Shown here: positions 25,960-35,641 of the stretch, piece after piece
How positions within the stretch are numbered: position 1 is the stretch's first letter
How the letters are laid out: each line of letters begins with the position of its first letter
Assembly: GCA_947494995.1 (NCBI GenBank)
Contig: CANLWY010000003.1
Coordinates: forward strand, 124,001-188,000
Direction of reading: 5' to 3'
DNA: 64,000 nt
From: an uncultured Campylobacterales bacterium
GTDB lineage: Bacteria; Campylobacterota; Campylobacteria; Campylobacterales; Arcobacteraceae
Notes under the pieces: generated by a model
The model's database searches: none
Seen by the model: the letters and a program-made list of their open reading frames with translations, nothing else
What the model was told of the DNA's origin: nothing
Translations under genes and position numbers: made by a program

Positions 25960-26760
25960 ACCAAATACTTGTTTTAAAATAGAAGTTGTTTGTTCAACTG
26001 GATTTGATCTAATTGATGCTTCTTTACTACCAATCATCTTAAATAGACCATCAATAGCTTTATCTGTTACATATTTATCTAAATTCTGGTCTGAACTACT
26101 TGGAAGATATGAGTCAACTCCAAAACTTTTTGCAAGATTCCCAACCGAACTATTATCAACTAGACCTTTTCCATATTGTTTATAATACGTATTAAAAGTA
26201 TCATAATAACCAGCTACTTGATTCTCTTTCATTGTTTTTTGAATAATTGGGGTAATTAGTTTCTTTAATGAGCTTGTAGTATTTTCTTTAAAATAGTTTG
26301 TTGCTGCATTTTCTCCACCATTCAAAATCTTTTGTGCATCTTCTAAAGACATTTTGTCAATTGCATCTACAAAGATTTCAGCAGTTTCTGGTGCTGCATT
26401 TGTAGCGGCACTATTCATAGAGTTTACTAAATCATCTGCAATTTTATCTCCACCTGCTTTTCTAATAAGACCTTCTACTTTTTGTAAGTTTTCAGGTAGA
26501 GGAATTTTAACAAGTGAGTTATTTAAATATCCATTATTGGCACCTAAATTTTTTACGGCATAATCAACTCCAACTTTTAAAGCCTCTTTTAATCCACTTG
26601 AAACAGTTGAATCACTTATTCCTGTTTTTGAATCTGTAGAACTTGTACTTGATGGCTTTGTAACATTATCCATTACACTTTTTGTAATTTGGTTTAAATC
26701 GAAACCAAAACTTAGTGTTGTGCATAAAACCATTGATGCTACAATTGAAATCTTCTTCAT
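25954..26760 (-). CDS. DUF4197 family exported protein
   Basis: 268 residues with a signal peptide (MKKISIVASMVLCTTLSFG). A serine/threonine-rich linker (about residues 34-52) precedes the DUF4197 core. Visible core motifs are GLKEALKVGVDYAVKNLG, LPENLQKVEGLIRKAG and a MSLEDAQKILNGGENAATNYF stretch interrupted only by short loops. The family is widespread in proteobacterial periplasms without a known function. ATG with AGGAAAAAAT upstream. Single gene. Confidence 0.85.
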   Translation of the reverse strand: MKKISIVASMVLCTTLSFGFDLNQITKSVMDNVTKPSSTSSTDSKTGISDSTVSSGLKEALKVGVDYAVKNLGANNGYLNNSLVKIPLPENLQKVEGLIRKAGGDKIADDLVNSMNSAATNAAPETAEIFVDAIDKMSLEDAQKILNGGENAATNYFKENTTSSLKKLITPIIQKTMKENQVAGYYDTFNTYYKQYGKGLVDNSSVGNLAKSFGVDSYLPSSSDQNLDKYVTDKAIDGLFKMIGSKEASIRSNPVEQTTSILKQVFGK

Positions 26761-26867
26761 ATTTTTTCCTAGTAAGAATTTTTATTATTATATGAGAATT
26801 CACATAAAAGTAAGTAATTTTATATATATTTTATATAATAATTGTGAAAAAATAAAAGTAGGTCAAA

Positions 26868-27302
26868 ATGATAAAAGAGATTTCAGATTTTTTACATCAG
26901 TTTAAAACAAAGGTTGTAGAGTCTAAAGATATAGCATTAACATACAATAAAGAGATTGAAAATTTTGCAAGAAGAATAAAAGTAGATTCTTTAGATAAAG
27001 AGTATGAAGAGAATTTTCTAACAATTTTAGGATATTCATATAGGCTTGAAGATGTTTCTCAAAGATTGTTTTATACTTTTCAAGAAGCTGTTTATGCAAT
27101 TGATTTAGATAGATTAATGAAAAATGAAGAGTTAGAAAGAGTTAACTGTATAGTATATATTTTAGTTTTAGAAGTGATTTTAAATGAATATAACTCAAAA
27201 GAAATTAATGAAGAATTAAAGCAAAAAGCAATAGATACATATAAAGTAATAGAAGAGAGAAAAGCAAAAGAGAATAAAAAATACCATATGTATCAATATT
27301 AG
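26868..27302 (+). CDS. unknown helical cytoplasmic protein
   Basis: 144 residues, almost entirely helical and charged, no signal peptide. It begins MIKEISDFLHQF and ends with a lysine-rich tail (EERKAKENKKYHMYQY). The middle contains YSYRLEDVSQRLFYTFQEAVYA, an amphipathic helix. ATG with AGGTCAAA upstream. It precedes the chemoreceptor gene by about 160 bases on the same strand. No family recognised. Confidence 0.6.
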   Translation: MIKEISDFLHQFKTKVVESKDIALTYNKEIENFARRIKVDSLDKEYEENFLTILGYSYRLEDVSQRLFYTFQEAVYAIDLDRLMKNEELERVNCIVYILVLEVILNEYNSKEINEELKQKAIDTYKVIEERKAKENKKYHMYQY

Positions 27303-27461
27303 ATAATAAAATTTATATGAAAAAAACATAAATTTATTTGAAACTTTATTATTAGTGGAAAATTTTAGTTATTTTTATAAAAACAAGTGTTAAGATATTT
27401 AGATATTTAACTATATGATATTTAAGTGTTATATAGTGATTCTAACAATAAGGAACATTTA

Positions 27462-29729
27462 ATGTTAAATAAGTTGACGATAAAGACAAGACTTCTTTTA
27501 TCAGCTATTATTAGTATAGTTGGTTTAATATTTCTTTTGTGGTTTTCTTTTTCTTCTTTAGTGAAAGTTGCGAATTTAGAAGTAGGAAGAATATTAACTG
27601 AAACTCTAAAATCTGATATGCTTATGCTAAGACGAGATGAAAAAGATTTTATACTAAGAAAAGATATAAAGTATGTAAATAGGTTTGAAAAGAAAGTAGA
27701 ATTACTTCATGAAGATGCTAAAAAACTAATTGAAAACTTAGAAGATAATGATATTGATAATAGTAAAGTTAAAGAGTTTGATCAATTTATAGATATATAT
27801 AAGCAGAATTTTAAACTATTTGTAGAAAAACAAAAAGAGATAGGTTTAAATGAAAAAGTTGGTCTTTATGGAAGCTTAAGAAAATCTGTTCATAAAGTAC
27901 AAGAGGGTGCAAAAAGTTCTAAAAATCATGAACTTCTTTCAATTGTTTATGATTTAAGAAAACAAGAGAAAGATTTTATGCTTAGAAGAGATACAAAATA
28001 CATAGATAAGTTTAATAAAAAAATAGATAACTTACTTTTAAATGATACTTTAATAAATGATGAAATTAAAAGAAATCTAACAACCTATAAGAAAGAGTTT
28101 TTAACTCTTGTAAAGGCTGAAGAAGAGATAGGTTTAACTAGTAAACTTGGACTTCAAGGAAAAATGAGAAAGTCAGTTCACAAAAGTGAAGAGTTATTAA
28201 AAGTATTAGTTAAAGAAGTAAGTACTTCAGCAGAAGAAAAAATTAAAAGTATTGAGAAAACAGTTCTTATTATAGGAATTGTTTTTGTTCTTTTAATAAG
28301 TATTTTATCATATATTAATGCAATAAATATTATTAAGAGTATTACTCAGTTTAGAGATGATTTATTTGGTTTCTTTAAATATTTAAATAGAGAGATTGAC
28401 CAAGTAATTCCTTTAAAAGAAAAAGGAGATGATGAAGTATCTCAAATGGCAAAGGTTGTAAATACTCAAATCAAAGCTATAGAAAATGATATAGAAGAGG
28501 ATAAGCTTTTAATTAAGAATTCTATTGAAACACTTAAAGAGTATGAGAAAGGTGACTTTAGTTCTAAGATAAATAAAAAGTCATCGAATCCTGCATTAAA
28601 TGAGTTAAGTTCAATTATAAATAATATGAGTATTAATTTGGAAAAAAATATTGATGATATTTTAGATGTGATAAATCAATATTCAAACTCTGATTATAGG
28701 GAAAAAGTATCTACGGAGGGTAAAAAAGCTCATTTAGAAAGATTGTCTCTTGGAGTAAATGAATTAGGTTCTAGCATATCACAACTTTTAAAAAAATCTT
28801 TAGAGGTTGGACTTACTTTAGATAAATCTTCTGATATATTATTAGTAAATGTTAAATCTTTAAATGATGCTTCAAATAGTGCAGCTGGTTCTTTAGAACA
28901 AACTGCTGCTGCATTAGAAGAGATAACGAGTACTGTAGTTAGTAGCTCAGAGAGTATTGCAGAAATGAACAATTATGCAAATGAGTTAAACTCTTCTGCA
29001 AAAAGTGGACAAGAACAAGCTTCAAATACAACAAAAGCAATGGATGAAATTACAGAGCAAGTAACATTAATCAATGAATCTATTTCTATAATTGATCAAA
29101 TTGCTTTTCAGACAAATATTCTTTCATTAAATGCTGCTGTAGAAGCAGCAACAGCAGGAGAAGCTGGAAAAGGTTTTGCCGTAGTTGCAGGTGAGGTAAG
29201 AAATCTTGCAAGTAGATCAGCCCAAGCTGCTAAGGAGATAAAAGAGTTAGTTGAAGCTGCAACACAAAAAGCATCAGAAGGGAAGTTTACAAGTGATAAG
29301 ATGATTGAAGGTTACTCTTCTTTACTTGAAAATATTCAAGCCGTAACTAAAAGAATTGATGAGGTTTCAATTGCAAGTAAAGAACAACAGTCAGGAATTA
29401 CTCAAATTAATGATGCAATAAATATGCTTGATAGACAAACGCAAGAGAATGCTTCAACAGCAGCAAGAACAAATGATATTGCAATAGAAACAGATACTAT
29501 TGCAAAAGAGATTGTATCTGATGCACAAAGTAAAGAGTTTATTGGTAAAGAGAGTGCAAAAATAGTAAAAATAGAGTCTTCAAATAGTATTGAAAATTCA
29601 ACTATTCAAACTCAAGAAGTAAAAAAAGAGATAAAAGTAGATGTTAAATCTGGAGTAAAACCAGCAAGTTTAAATACTAAAGTAATATCTGCACAAAATG
29701 ATAATGATGATGAGTGGGAGAGCTTTTAA
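27462..29729 (+). CDS. methyl-accepting chemotaxis protein with HBM-like sensor and C-terminal WESF tail
   Basis: 755-residue membrane chemoreceptor. A membrane segment (about residues 10-32) is followed by a helical periplasmic sensor of about 230 residues with two related halves, marked by [19 protein letters not shown] and [19 protein letters not shown]. This arrangement resembles the helical bimodular (HBM) domain. After the second membrane segment (about 270-292) come HAMP-like helices and the signalling domain with its hairpin tip [20 protein letters not shown] (about 549-568). The last residues, DDEWESF, resemble the NWETF-type tether for CheR or CheB. The start is ATG 27462 with AAGGAA upstream; the earlier in-frame TTG is not used. 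Confidence 0.93.
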   Translation: MLNKLTIKTRLLLSAIISIVGLIFLLWFSFSSLVKVANLEVGRILTETLKSDMLMLRRDEKDFILRKDIKYVNRFEKKVELLHEDAKKLIENLEDNDIDNSKVKEFDQFIDIYKQNFKLFVEKQKEIGLNEKVGLYGSLRKSVHKVQEGAKSSKNHELLSIVYDLRKQEKDFMLRRDTKYIDKFNKKIDNLLLNDTLINDEIKRNLTTYKKEFLTLVKAEEEIGLTSKLGLQGKMRKSVHKSEELLKVLVKEVSTSAEEKIKSIEKTVLIIGIVFVLLISILSYINAINIIKSITQFRDDLFGFFKYLNREIDQVIPLKEKGDDEVSQMAKVVNTQIKAIENDIEEDKLLIKNSIETLKEYEKGDFSSKINKKSSNPALNELSSIINNMSINLEKNIDDILDVINQYSNSDYREKVSTEGKKAHLERLSLGVNELGSSISQLLKKSLEVGLTLDKSSDILLVNVKSLNDASNSAAGSLEQTAAALEEITSTVVSSSESIAEMNNYANELNSSAKSGQEQASNTTKAMDEITEQVTLINESISIIDQIAFQTNILSLNAAVEAATAGEAGKGFAVVAGEVRNLASRSAQAAKEIKELVEAATQKASEGKFTSDKMIEGYSSLLENIQAVTKRIDEVSIASKEQQSGITQINDAINMLDRQTQENASTAARTNDIAIETDTIAKEIVSDAQSKEFIGKESAKIVKIESSNSIENSTIQTQEVKKEIKVDVKSGVKPASLNTKVISAQNDNDDEWESF

Positions 29730-29737
29730 AAGCTCTC
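29718..29737. terminator. 20-bp palindrome between MCP and LOG genes
   Basis: GAGAGCTTTT is followed immediately by its reverse complement, with the MCP stop codon inside. It is placed between convergent genes nine bases before the LOG stop. Confidence 0.55.
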
Positions 29738-29745
29738 TTCTCTGG

Positions 29746-30369
29746 TTAAGAAACTAGTTTTAGTATCTCTTTTTCTATTAATTTAATATCATCTGTAAGT
29801 GTGATAATATCTAAATCCTCTTTATCTATCATTCCTTCTTTATATAAAGATTTTTTCATAAATTTTAAAAGGTATTTCCAATAATCCTCACCTACAAGAT
29901 AGATTTTAAATCCATTCATTTTACCTGTTTGTGTTAGTGTTAAAACTTCAAACATCTCATCTAATGTCCCAAATCCACCTGGAAAGACTACACATGCTTT
30001 TGAGTATTTTACAAGCATATACTTTCTTGAAAAAAAGTAGTTAAAGGTTAAGTCTTTTGTTGTATATGGGTTTCCTGATTGTTCAAATGGTAATTCAATA
30101 TTAAGTCCAATAGAGTGTGCATTATTAGCTTTATAAGCTCCTCTATTAGCTGCTTGCATAATACCATCTCCACCACCTGTGATAATATTTATTCCTTTTT
30201 TTGCTAGTTTAAAAGATAGTTTTTGTGCTAACATAGAATATTTATCTGTTTGTGGTGTTCTAGCACTTCCAAAAATAGTTATACTATGCTCTAAATCTTT
30301 TAATAGTTGTTTTCCTTTTTTAAAGTCATCAGTAATGGTTTTTTTGCAAATTATTTCTGAAGCATTCAT
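29746..30369 (-). CDS. LOG family protein (TIGR00730-type)
   Basis: 207 residues with a Rossmann-like fold. Family motifs are GGGDGIMQAANRGAYKA (about residues 64-80) and the catalytic PGGFGTLDEMFE (about 129-140), which binds the nucleotide phosphate. LOG proteins release a free base from nucleoside 5'-monophosphates (AMP or cytokinin riboside phosphates); older annotation calls them lysine decarboxylases. ATG with strong GGAGGAAA upstream. A second, shorter LOG protein is encoded at 56944-57513. Confidence 0.88.
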   Translation of the reverse strand: MNASEIICKKTITDDFKKGKQLLKDLEHSITIFGSARTPQTDKYSMLAQKLSFKLAKKGINIITGGGDGIMQAANRGAYKANNAHSIGLNIELPFEQSGNPYTTKDLTFNYFFSRKYMLVKYSKACVVFPGGFGTLDEMFEVLTLTQTGKMNGFKIYLVGEDYWKYLLKFMKKSLYKEGMIDKEDLDIITLTDDIKLIEKEILKLVS

Positions 30370-30490
30370 GATTTCCTCCTAATAAATGATAAAATGTATA
30401 TTCAAATCATGTTTGATTTTATATATTATAATTTTTTTTATCTTATAGATAGTAAGATTTCAATAGTTAATAATTTTTTTTAAAAATAAA

Positions 30491-30507
30491 ACTCACTTTT
30501 TACTCAC
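30491..30507 (+). promoter_or_regulatory. paired direct repeat, probable response-regulator site (kinase promoter)
   Basis: ACTCAC-N5-ACTCAC with an 11-base period, 37 bases before the sensor kinase start. The identical pair with identical spacing occurs before dctP at 32762-32778. Direct repeats of 10-11 bp are typical of OmpR-family sites. Confidence 0.7.
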
Positions 30508-30543
30508 TTAAAAACTGTAGTATAAAAGGAATAGGAGTAATAA

Positions 30544-32073
30544 TTGTTTAGTGAAAAAAACATTTCAAAACTTATTATATTAACCCCCGTACTTACTGTT
30601 TTTTTAGCTGCATTCTTTACAATATATTTTTTTGTAAAAAATCAAAATAAATATTTTGAAGAAGAGAGTTTTAGAGTAGAAGAAGAGTATATTCAAAAAC
30701 AAAAAAATATACTAAAAAAAGAGATTGATTACGTAATTAACTATATTGAACATTATGTAAAAAAAAATAAAAAGTTAAGTGAGCAAGAGTTAAAACAAGA
30801 GCTTATTGATTATATTGAAACAATAAGATATGAAAAGCATGGTTACATTTGGATTCATGATTCAAGTTATTATTTAAGAGCACACCCTTTTCGACAAAAA
30901 AGTATTGGTACCTATGATATTGGCTTAAAAGATGCAATGGGAACACTTATTACAAAACAGTTTATTAATGAAACTGTAGCAAAACCAAATGGAGTTTTTA
31001 TTGAGTATTATTGGGAAAAACCTAAAGAAGTTCATCCTTCTAAAAAACTTGGTTTTTTTAAACTTTATAAAAAATATAACTGGGTTATAGGTGCAGGGCT
31101 TTATGTAGATGATATAGAAAAATCAATACATGAGAGTAAAAAGCTTTTGGAAAAAAGAATTGATAAATATATTAGGCAAGTATTACTTGTCTCAATATTA
31201 ATTATTGTACTTATTGGGGTTGTATCTTTTATTATGTCAAAAAAAATCAATTTAGTATTAGCTGATTATAAAGAGAATGTAGAGAAAAAAGAGTTAGAAC
31301 TTCAAGATATAAATAAAAACTTAGAAAAAAGAATTGAAAAAGCACTAAGTGAAGCAAAGAAAAAAGATAGGGCAATGCTACACCAGTCAAGACTAGCAAG
31401 AATGGGAGCTATGCTATCAATGATTGCTCATCAGTGGAGACAACCTTTGAGTGAAGTCTCTGGAATATTGATGGAACTTGAAACAGCAAATAAGTTTAAA
31501 AAAGTAGATGATAAATTGATTCGTGAAACAGTTGAAGAATCAAATAAATTAATACAGTTTATGTCTCATACAATAGATGATTTTAGAAACTTTTTTAAAC
31601 CAGATAAAAAGAAGATAAAGTTTTATGTGGATGATGCTTGTAATGAAGCTATTTCTTTAGCAGGAGCTTCAATAAAGAGTTATAACATTAAATTAAATAA
31701 AAGAGTAAAATGTAATTCTATAGTAAATGGATATGAGAGAGAGTTTGCTCAAGTTATGTTAAATCTTATTTCAAATGCAAAAGATATTTTAAATCAAAGA
31801 GAAATAGAAAATCCAAGAATTGACGTTATAGTAGATGTTGATAAAAAAGATGTCGTTATTACTGTTGAGGATAATGCTGGTGGTATAAAGGAAGAACATT
31901 TGGATTTAATTTTTGAACCATATTTTACAACAAAAGAGAGTTCAAAAGGTACAGGTTTGGGACTTTATATGGCAAAAATGATTATTGAAAAAAATATGAA
32001 TGGTGAACTAAGTGTTGAGAATACACATAAAGGTGCACTTTTTAAAGTAGTTGTGGAGATGGACAATGGATAA
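30544..32073 (+). CDS. sensor histidine kinase with single Cache domain
   Basis: 509-residue inner-membrane kinase. Membrane segments at about 12-32 and 216-235 flank a periplasmic sCache_2-type ligand domain. Markers of that domain are YGYIWIHD-like HGYIWIHDSSYYLRAHP, and NWVIGAGLYVDDIE at its end. The cytoplasmic part has a coiled linker, an H-box AHQWRQPLSEV with phosphoacceptor His296, an N-box LISNAKD, and ATP-lid motifs VEDNAGG and GTGLGLYMAK. The start is TTG 30544 with AGGAG six bases upstream. It overlaps its regulator gene by eight bases. Likely detects a small carboxylate, in view of the downstream TRAP and 5-oxoprolinase genes. Confidence 0.92.
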   Translation: MFSEKNISKLIILTPVLTVFLAAFFTIYFFVKNQNKYFEEESFRVEEEYIQKQKNILKKEIDYVINYIEHYVKKNKKLSEQELKQELIDYIETIRYEKHGYIWIHDSSYYLRAHPFRQKSIGTYDIGLKDAMGTLITKQFINETVAKPNGVFIEYYWEKPKEVHPSKKLGFFKLYKKYNWVIGAGLYVDDIEKSIHESKKLLEKRIDKYIRQVLLVSILIIVLIGVVSFIMSKKINLVLADYKENVEKKELELQDINKNLEKRIEKALSEAKKKDRAMLHQSRLARMGAMLSMIAHQWRQPLSEVSGILMELETANKFKKVDDKLIRETVEESNKLIQFMSHTIDDFRNFFKPDKKKIKFYVDDACNEAISLAGASIKSYNIKLNKRVKCNSIVNGYEREFAQVMLNLISNAKDILNQREIENPRIDVIVDVDKKDVVITVEDNAGGIKEEHLDLIFEPYFTTKESSKGTGLGLYMAKMIIEKNMNGELSVENTHKGALFKVVVEMDNG

Positions 32074-32758
32074 TAATTTATTAGAACAGTTTAAGAATTA
32101 TACAATTTTATGTGTCGAAGATGAAGATGGTATAAGAAAAAGATTAGTGAATACATTAAAATACTATTTTGAAGATGTATTAGAAGCTAGTAATGGTGAA
32201 GATGGTTATGATTTATATTGTGAATATAAACCAGATATTATTTTAAGTGATATAGAAATGCCAAGCAAAAACGGTATTGATATGGTTTCAAAAATTAGAG
32301 AAAATGACTTGAACACTGTTATTATAATGGTAACAGCATATTCTAATGAAGAGTATCTTTTAGATTTAATTAATTTACATATTAATCATTATATTCTAAA
32401 GCCAGTATATGCTGATAATCTTTTAGATGGTATTATTAAAGGACTAGGAGATAGGTTAACTAAGAATTTGATATTTACAAAGGATTGTTACTTCGATGTT
32501 AAAAGCTATGAACTCTACTTTAAAGATAAAATTGTAACTCTTAGAAAGAGAGAAAAGGAGTTTTTAAATCTTTTATATGAAAATAGAAGTCAAGTATTAA
32601 CTTATTCTCAAATAGAAGAGTATATTTGGAAAGACAAATCTATGAGTATGAGTGCCTTAAAAACTTTTATAAAAGAGCTAAGACAAAAGCTTCCTCTTGA
32701 ATTAATACAGAATATCCCACAAACTGGTTATAAATTAGAAAATTTTATAAGTAAATAA
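32066..32758 (+). CDS. OmpR/PhoB-type response regulator
   Basis: 230 residues. The receiver domain (about 12-125) has the acidic pair E18-D19, phosphoacceptor Asp62 in LSDIEMP and the switch lysine in ILKPV. A winged-helix DNA-binding domain follows (about 140-228), with LRKREKEFLNLLYEN and the wing ending PQTGYKLE. The start is ATG 32066, with GGAG seven bases upstream, inside the end of the kinase gene. The predicted sites are the ACTCAC pairs before the kinase gene and before dctP, implying autoregulation and control of the transport operon. Confidence 0.92.
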   Translation: MDNNLLEQFKNYTILCVEDEDGIRKRLVNTLKYYFEDVLEASNGEDGYDLYCEYKPDIILSDIEMPSKNGIDMVSKIRENDLNTVIIMVTAYSNEEYLLDLINLHINHYILKPVYADNLLDGIIKGLGDRLTKNLIFTKDCYFDVKSYELYFKDKIVTLRKREKEFLNLLYENRSQVLTYSQIEEYIWKDKSMSMSALKTFIKELRQKLPLELIQNIPQTGYKLENFISK

Positions 32759-32761
32759 AAA

Positions 32762-32778
32762 ACTCACCGTAAACTCAC
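32762..32778 (+). promoter_or_regulatory. paired direct repeat, probable response-regulator site (dctP promoter)
   Basis: ACTCAC-N5-ACTCAC with an 11-base period, 46 bases before dctP. It matches the pair at 30491-30507. A partial third repeat, ACTG, follows at 32784, again at an 11-base step. Confidence 0.7.
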
Positions 32779-32823
32779 TTGGAACTGATATTCTCTAAGT
32801 ATTAAATTTTAAGGAGAGTATAA

Positions 32824-33780
32824 ATGTTAAAACAAGGTTTATTAATTGCCGGATTAGCAGCTTCAGTATTAGCTGGTAATATCAAAATGGACTTAAATGC
32901 AAAGTATGGAGCAAATAATTTTCATACAAAAGGTGCTCAAGAATTTGCTTCTTTAGTTAAAGATTATACGAAAGGTTCTGTAAATATTACAGTTCACCCA
33001 GGATCAGCACTTATTAAAGGAAATCCTTTAAAAGCTGTTAAAGATGGAACTGTTGCTATGACTGATATGTTTATTCCTTTTACTTCTGGTGGAGGTAAAG
33101 TATTTGGTGTATCTGCATTACCATTTATTGCAAACTCGTATGATGACGCTTTTAAATTATATCAATTAGCAAAACCTGCTTACGAAAAAACTGCTAGAAA
33201 ATGGAATCAAAAGTTACTTTATTCTGTTACTTGGCCAGCATCAGGTTTTTATTCTAAAAAAGAGTTAACGTCTATAAATGATTTTAAAGGTGTAAAGACA
33301 AGAACTTATGATAAAAACTCAGCTGCATTCGTAAATATGGCTGGAGGTTCTGCTGTTGCATTACCATGGGGTGAGGTATACTCTTCTTTAAGAACAGGTA
33401 TGGTTGATTCAGTTGTTACTTCATCATCATCAGGGAAAGATGGTAAGTTTTGGGAAGTATTAAGTAACTATACAAAAATTAATTATGCATACCCTTTACA
33501 AGCAGTAACTATTAATTTAGATTATTGGAATTCTTTAGATAAAAATCAAAAAGAAGCTCTTACTAAAGCAGCTTCAGAAATTGAAAAATCTCAATGGCAA
33601 GCAGTTAGAGTAGAAGAGAAAACAGCTTTAGAAGAATTAGCTAAAAATGGTATTAAAATTACTGAAGCTTCACCTGAATTAAAAAAAGAGCTAGATGTAA
33701 TTGCTAATAAATTGTTAACTAAATATTTAGATGGTGCAAATTCTGATATTAAAGCTATATTCAAAGAGTATAGAAAGTAA
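32824..33780 (+). CDS. dctP: DctP-type TRAP transporter solute-binding protein
   Basis: 318-residue periplasmic binding protein. A signal peptide, MLKQGLLIAGLAASVLAG, is cut before NIKMDLNAKYGANNFHTKGA. The DctP fold is marked by GSALIKGNPLKAVKDGTVAM, the LPFIAN loop, and FKGVKTRTYDKNSAAFVNMAG, whose arginine normally binds the substrate carboxylate. ATG with AAGGAGAG upstream. Gap of five bases to dctQ. The operon continues into 5-oxoprolinase genes, so 5-oxoproline is a reasonable substrate guess. Confidence 0.92.
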   Translation: MLKQGLLIAGLAASVLAGNIKMDLNAKYGANNFHTKGAQEFASLVKDYTKGSVNITVHPGSALIKGNPLKAVKDGTVAMTDMFIPFTSGGGKVFGVSALPFIANSYDDAFKLYQLAKPAYEKTARKWNQKLLYSVTWPASGFYSKKELTSINDFKGVKTRTYDKNSAAFVNMAGGSAVALPWGEVYSSLRTGMVDSVVTSSSSGKDGKFWEVLSNYTKINYAYPLQAVTINLDYWNSLDKNQKEALTKAASEIEKSQWQAVRVEEKTALEELAKNGIKITEASPELKKELDVIANKLLTKYLDGANSDIKAIFKEYRK

Positions 33781-33785
33781 TTAAG

Positions 33786-34271
33786 ATGAATGTCGTATCA
33801 AATTTTATAGATAAGCTGAGTAAGTACTCAGCTTATCTTGCTGGATTTATTTTAATTTCATTAGTTTTATTGATTTTGACAGAAATCTTTTTAAGATCGT
33901 TTTTCGATATTTCAACCATGATTGCAGATGAGTATAGTGGGTATTTATATTTAGCTTCAATTTTTTTAAGTTTAGGATATGCCTTTTCTAAAGATTCACA
34001 TATTAGAATTAATATAATTACTTCAAGATTATCAAAAAAGATAAATAGAAAAATTGATATTTTTGCAGCAGTTATAACATTGGGAGTATTAGCTTTTGCT
34101 CTTTATAGAACAATACTTTTTACCTATGATTCTTATTCCTTAGAGATGTTATCTGAAAATGTTTCAGAAACACCATTATATTTAACTCAACTAGCAATGC
34201 CTGTAGGGATTACAATTTTCATCTTAGCCGTTGTTCTTTTTATTTTCAAAGGATTTTCAAATGATAGCTGA
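33786..34271 (+). CDS. dctQ: TRAP transporter small permease (DctQ)
   Basis: 161 residues with four membrane segments (about 16-38, 52-65, 90-108, 137-155). The small subunit links the large permease and the binding protein. EIFLRSFFDISTMIADEYSGYLYLAS-type sequence in segments one and two is typical, where a conserved acidic residue follows the first segment. The ATG lies five bases after dctP. A 13-bp stem-loop covers codons 9-18. Overlaps dctM by 11 bases. Confidence 0.9.
   Translation: MNVVSNFIDKLSKYSAYLAGFILISLVLLILTEIFLRSFFDISTMIADEYSGYLYLASIFLSLGYAFSKDSHIRINIITSRLSKKINRKIDIFAAVITLGVLAFALYRTILFTYDSYSLEMLSENVSETPLYLTQLAMPVGITIFILAVVLFIFKGFSNDS
33810..33837 (+). promoter_or_regulatory. 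intragenic hairpin at 5' end of dctQ
   Basis: A 13-bp perfect inverted repeat, GATAAGCTGAGTA with TACTCAGCTTATC, separated by AG, lies 24-51 bases into dctQ. It is in the same place as the hairpin in the TAXI permease gene. Likely a barrier that stabilises the upstream dctP message or lowers permease output. Confidence 0.6.
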
Positions 34272-35595
34272 TCCACTAATCTTATCAATAATTTTAATTG
34301 CATTTATGTTTATATTACTTTTATCTTCTTTATGGATTGGAGTTTCTCTTATCTTAACAGGAATTATTGGAATGCTTCTTTATGATCATAATCTTCCTCC
34401 TGTACTTTCTGTTTATGATAAAATTGGAGATTTATTAGCATCTTCTTTATATGATGCAATGAACTCTTGGTCTTTAGCTGCTTTACCTATGTTTATTTTA
34501 ATGGGTGAGATTTTATATAAATCTTCTATTTCAACAAAACTTTTAAATGGTCTAAAACCATGGCTTGCATATATACCAGGTGGTTTACTTCATGTAAATG
34601 TTGCTGCTTGTTCGTTGTTTGCTGCTGTTTCTGGTTCATCTGCGGCAACAACTGCAACAGTTGGGAAAATCACTTTAGATGAGTTAAAGAAAAGAGGTTA
34701 TTCTAAAGATTTAGCTATGGGATCACTCGCAGGTTCTGGTACTCTTGGTTTTTTAATTCCTCCATCTTTGATTATGATTATTTACGGTGTAATGTCTGAT
34801 GTCTCTATTGGAAAACTATTTGTTGCAGGAATTTTACCTGGACTTCTAATGGCTTCTTTATACTCCTTTTATATTATGTATAAAGCAAAAGTTGATCCAT
34901 CTGTTTTACCTGATGTTGAAGAGACATTTACTTGGGCAGATAAGCTTCATTCTTTAAAAGATTTAGCTCCGATTTTCTTATTGATTTCTGTTGTATTAGG
35001 TTCTATTTATGGAGGTTTTGCAACTCCAACTGAAGCTGCTGCATTAGGTGTATTGGGCTCATTACTTTTAGCTACGTATTTTAAAGCAATAAATTTAGAA
35101 GTGTTAAAAAATGCTATTTTAAATACAGTTAGAACATCTGTGATGATTGGATTTATTATTGCTGGAGCTGTTTTCTTATCTCAAGTTATTGGATTTTTAG
35201 GAATTGCAAGAGCAATGAGTGAGTTTATTACAGGGCTTGGATTATCACCATTAATGTTAATTTTACTTATTGGTATTATGTATATTATTTTAGGAATGAT
35301 TTTAGAAGCGGTTTCTATTGTAGTAATGACTTTACCAATTGTCTTACCAATTGTAGTATTAGCTGGATTTGATCCTTTATGGTTTGGTGTATTTTTAGTA
35401 TTTATGGTTGAGATGGCTCAAATAACACCACCTGTTGGTTTTTCACTCTTTGTAATACAAAGTATATCTGATGAAAAAATTGAGACAATTTTAAAAGCTA
35501 CACTACCATTTTTTATTATGATGATTATAACAGTAATGGCGATTACTTTTTTCCCAGAAATTGTACATTATCTACCTAATCAAATGATTAAATAG
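34261..35595 (+). CDS. dctM: TRAP transporter large permease (DctM)
   Basis: 444 residues with about 12 membrane segments, the ion-coupled transport subunit. Characteristic stretches are AACSLFAAVSGSSAATTATVG and GSLAGSGTLGFLIPPSLIMI in the first half, and LGMILEAVSIVVMTLPIVLP and MAQITPPVGFSLFVIQ in the second. The chosen start is ATG 34261, inside the end of dctQ, with AAAGGA seven bases upstream. An in-frame TTG at 34231 has no such signal. Works with DctP and DctQ. Confidence 0.93.
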   Translation: MIADPLILSIILIAFMFILLLSSLWIGVSLILTGIIGMLLYDHNLPPVLSVYDKIGDLLASSLYDAMNSWSLAALPMFILMGEILYKSSISTKLLNGLKPWLAYIPGGLLHVNVAACSLFAAVSGSSAATTATVGKITLDELKKRGYSKDLAMGSLAGSGTLGFLIPPSLIMIIYGVMSDVSIGKLFVAGILPGLLMASLYSFYIMYKAKVDPSVLPDVEETFTWADKLHSLKDLAPIFLLISVVLGSIYGGFATPTEAAALGVLGSLLLATYFKAINLEVLKNAILNTVRTSVMIGFIIAGAVFLSQVIGFLGIARAMSEFITGLGLSPLMLILLIGIMYIILGMILEAVSIVVMTLPIVLPIVVLAGFDPLWFGVFLVFMVEMAQITPPVGFSLFVIQSISDEKIETILKATLPFFIMMIITVMAITFFPEIVHYLPNQMIK

Positions 35596-35641
35596 TAAAT
35601 ATGATAAAATAAAGGCAATTATTTATATGCAAGGTAATGAG

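Noticed and set aside
26720-26905. Plus-strand open frame across the DUF4197 start
   Set aside because: It overlaps the signal peptide region of the DUF4197 gene and the start of the next gene, with no ribosome binding site.
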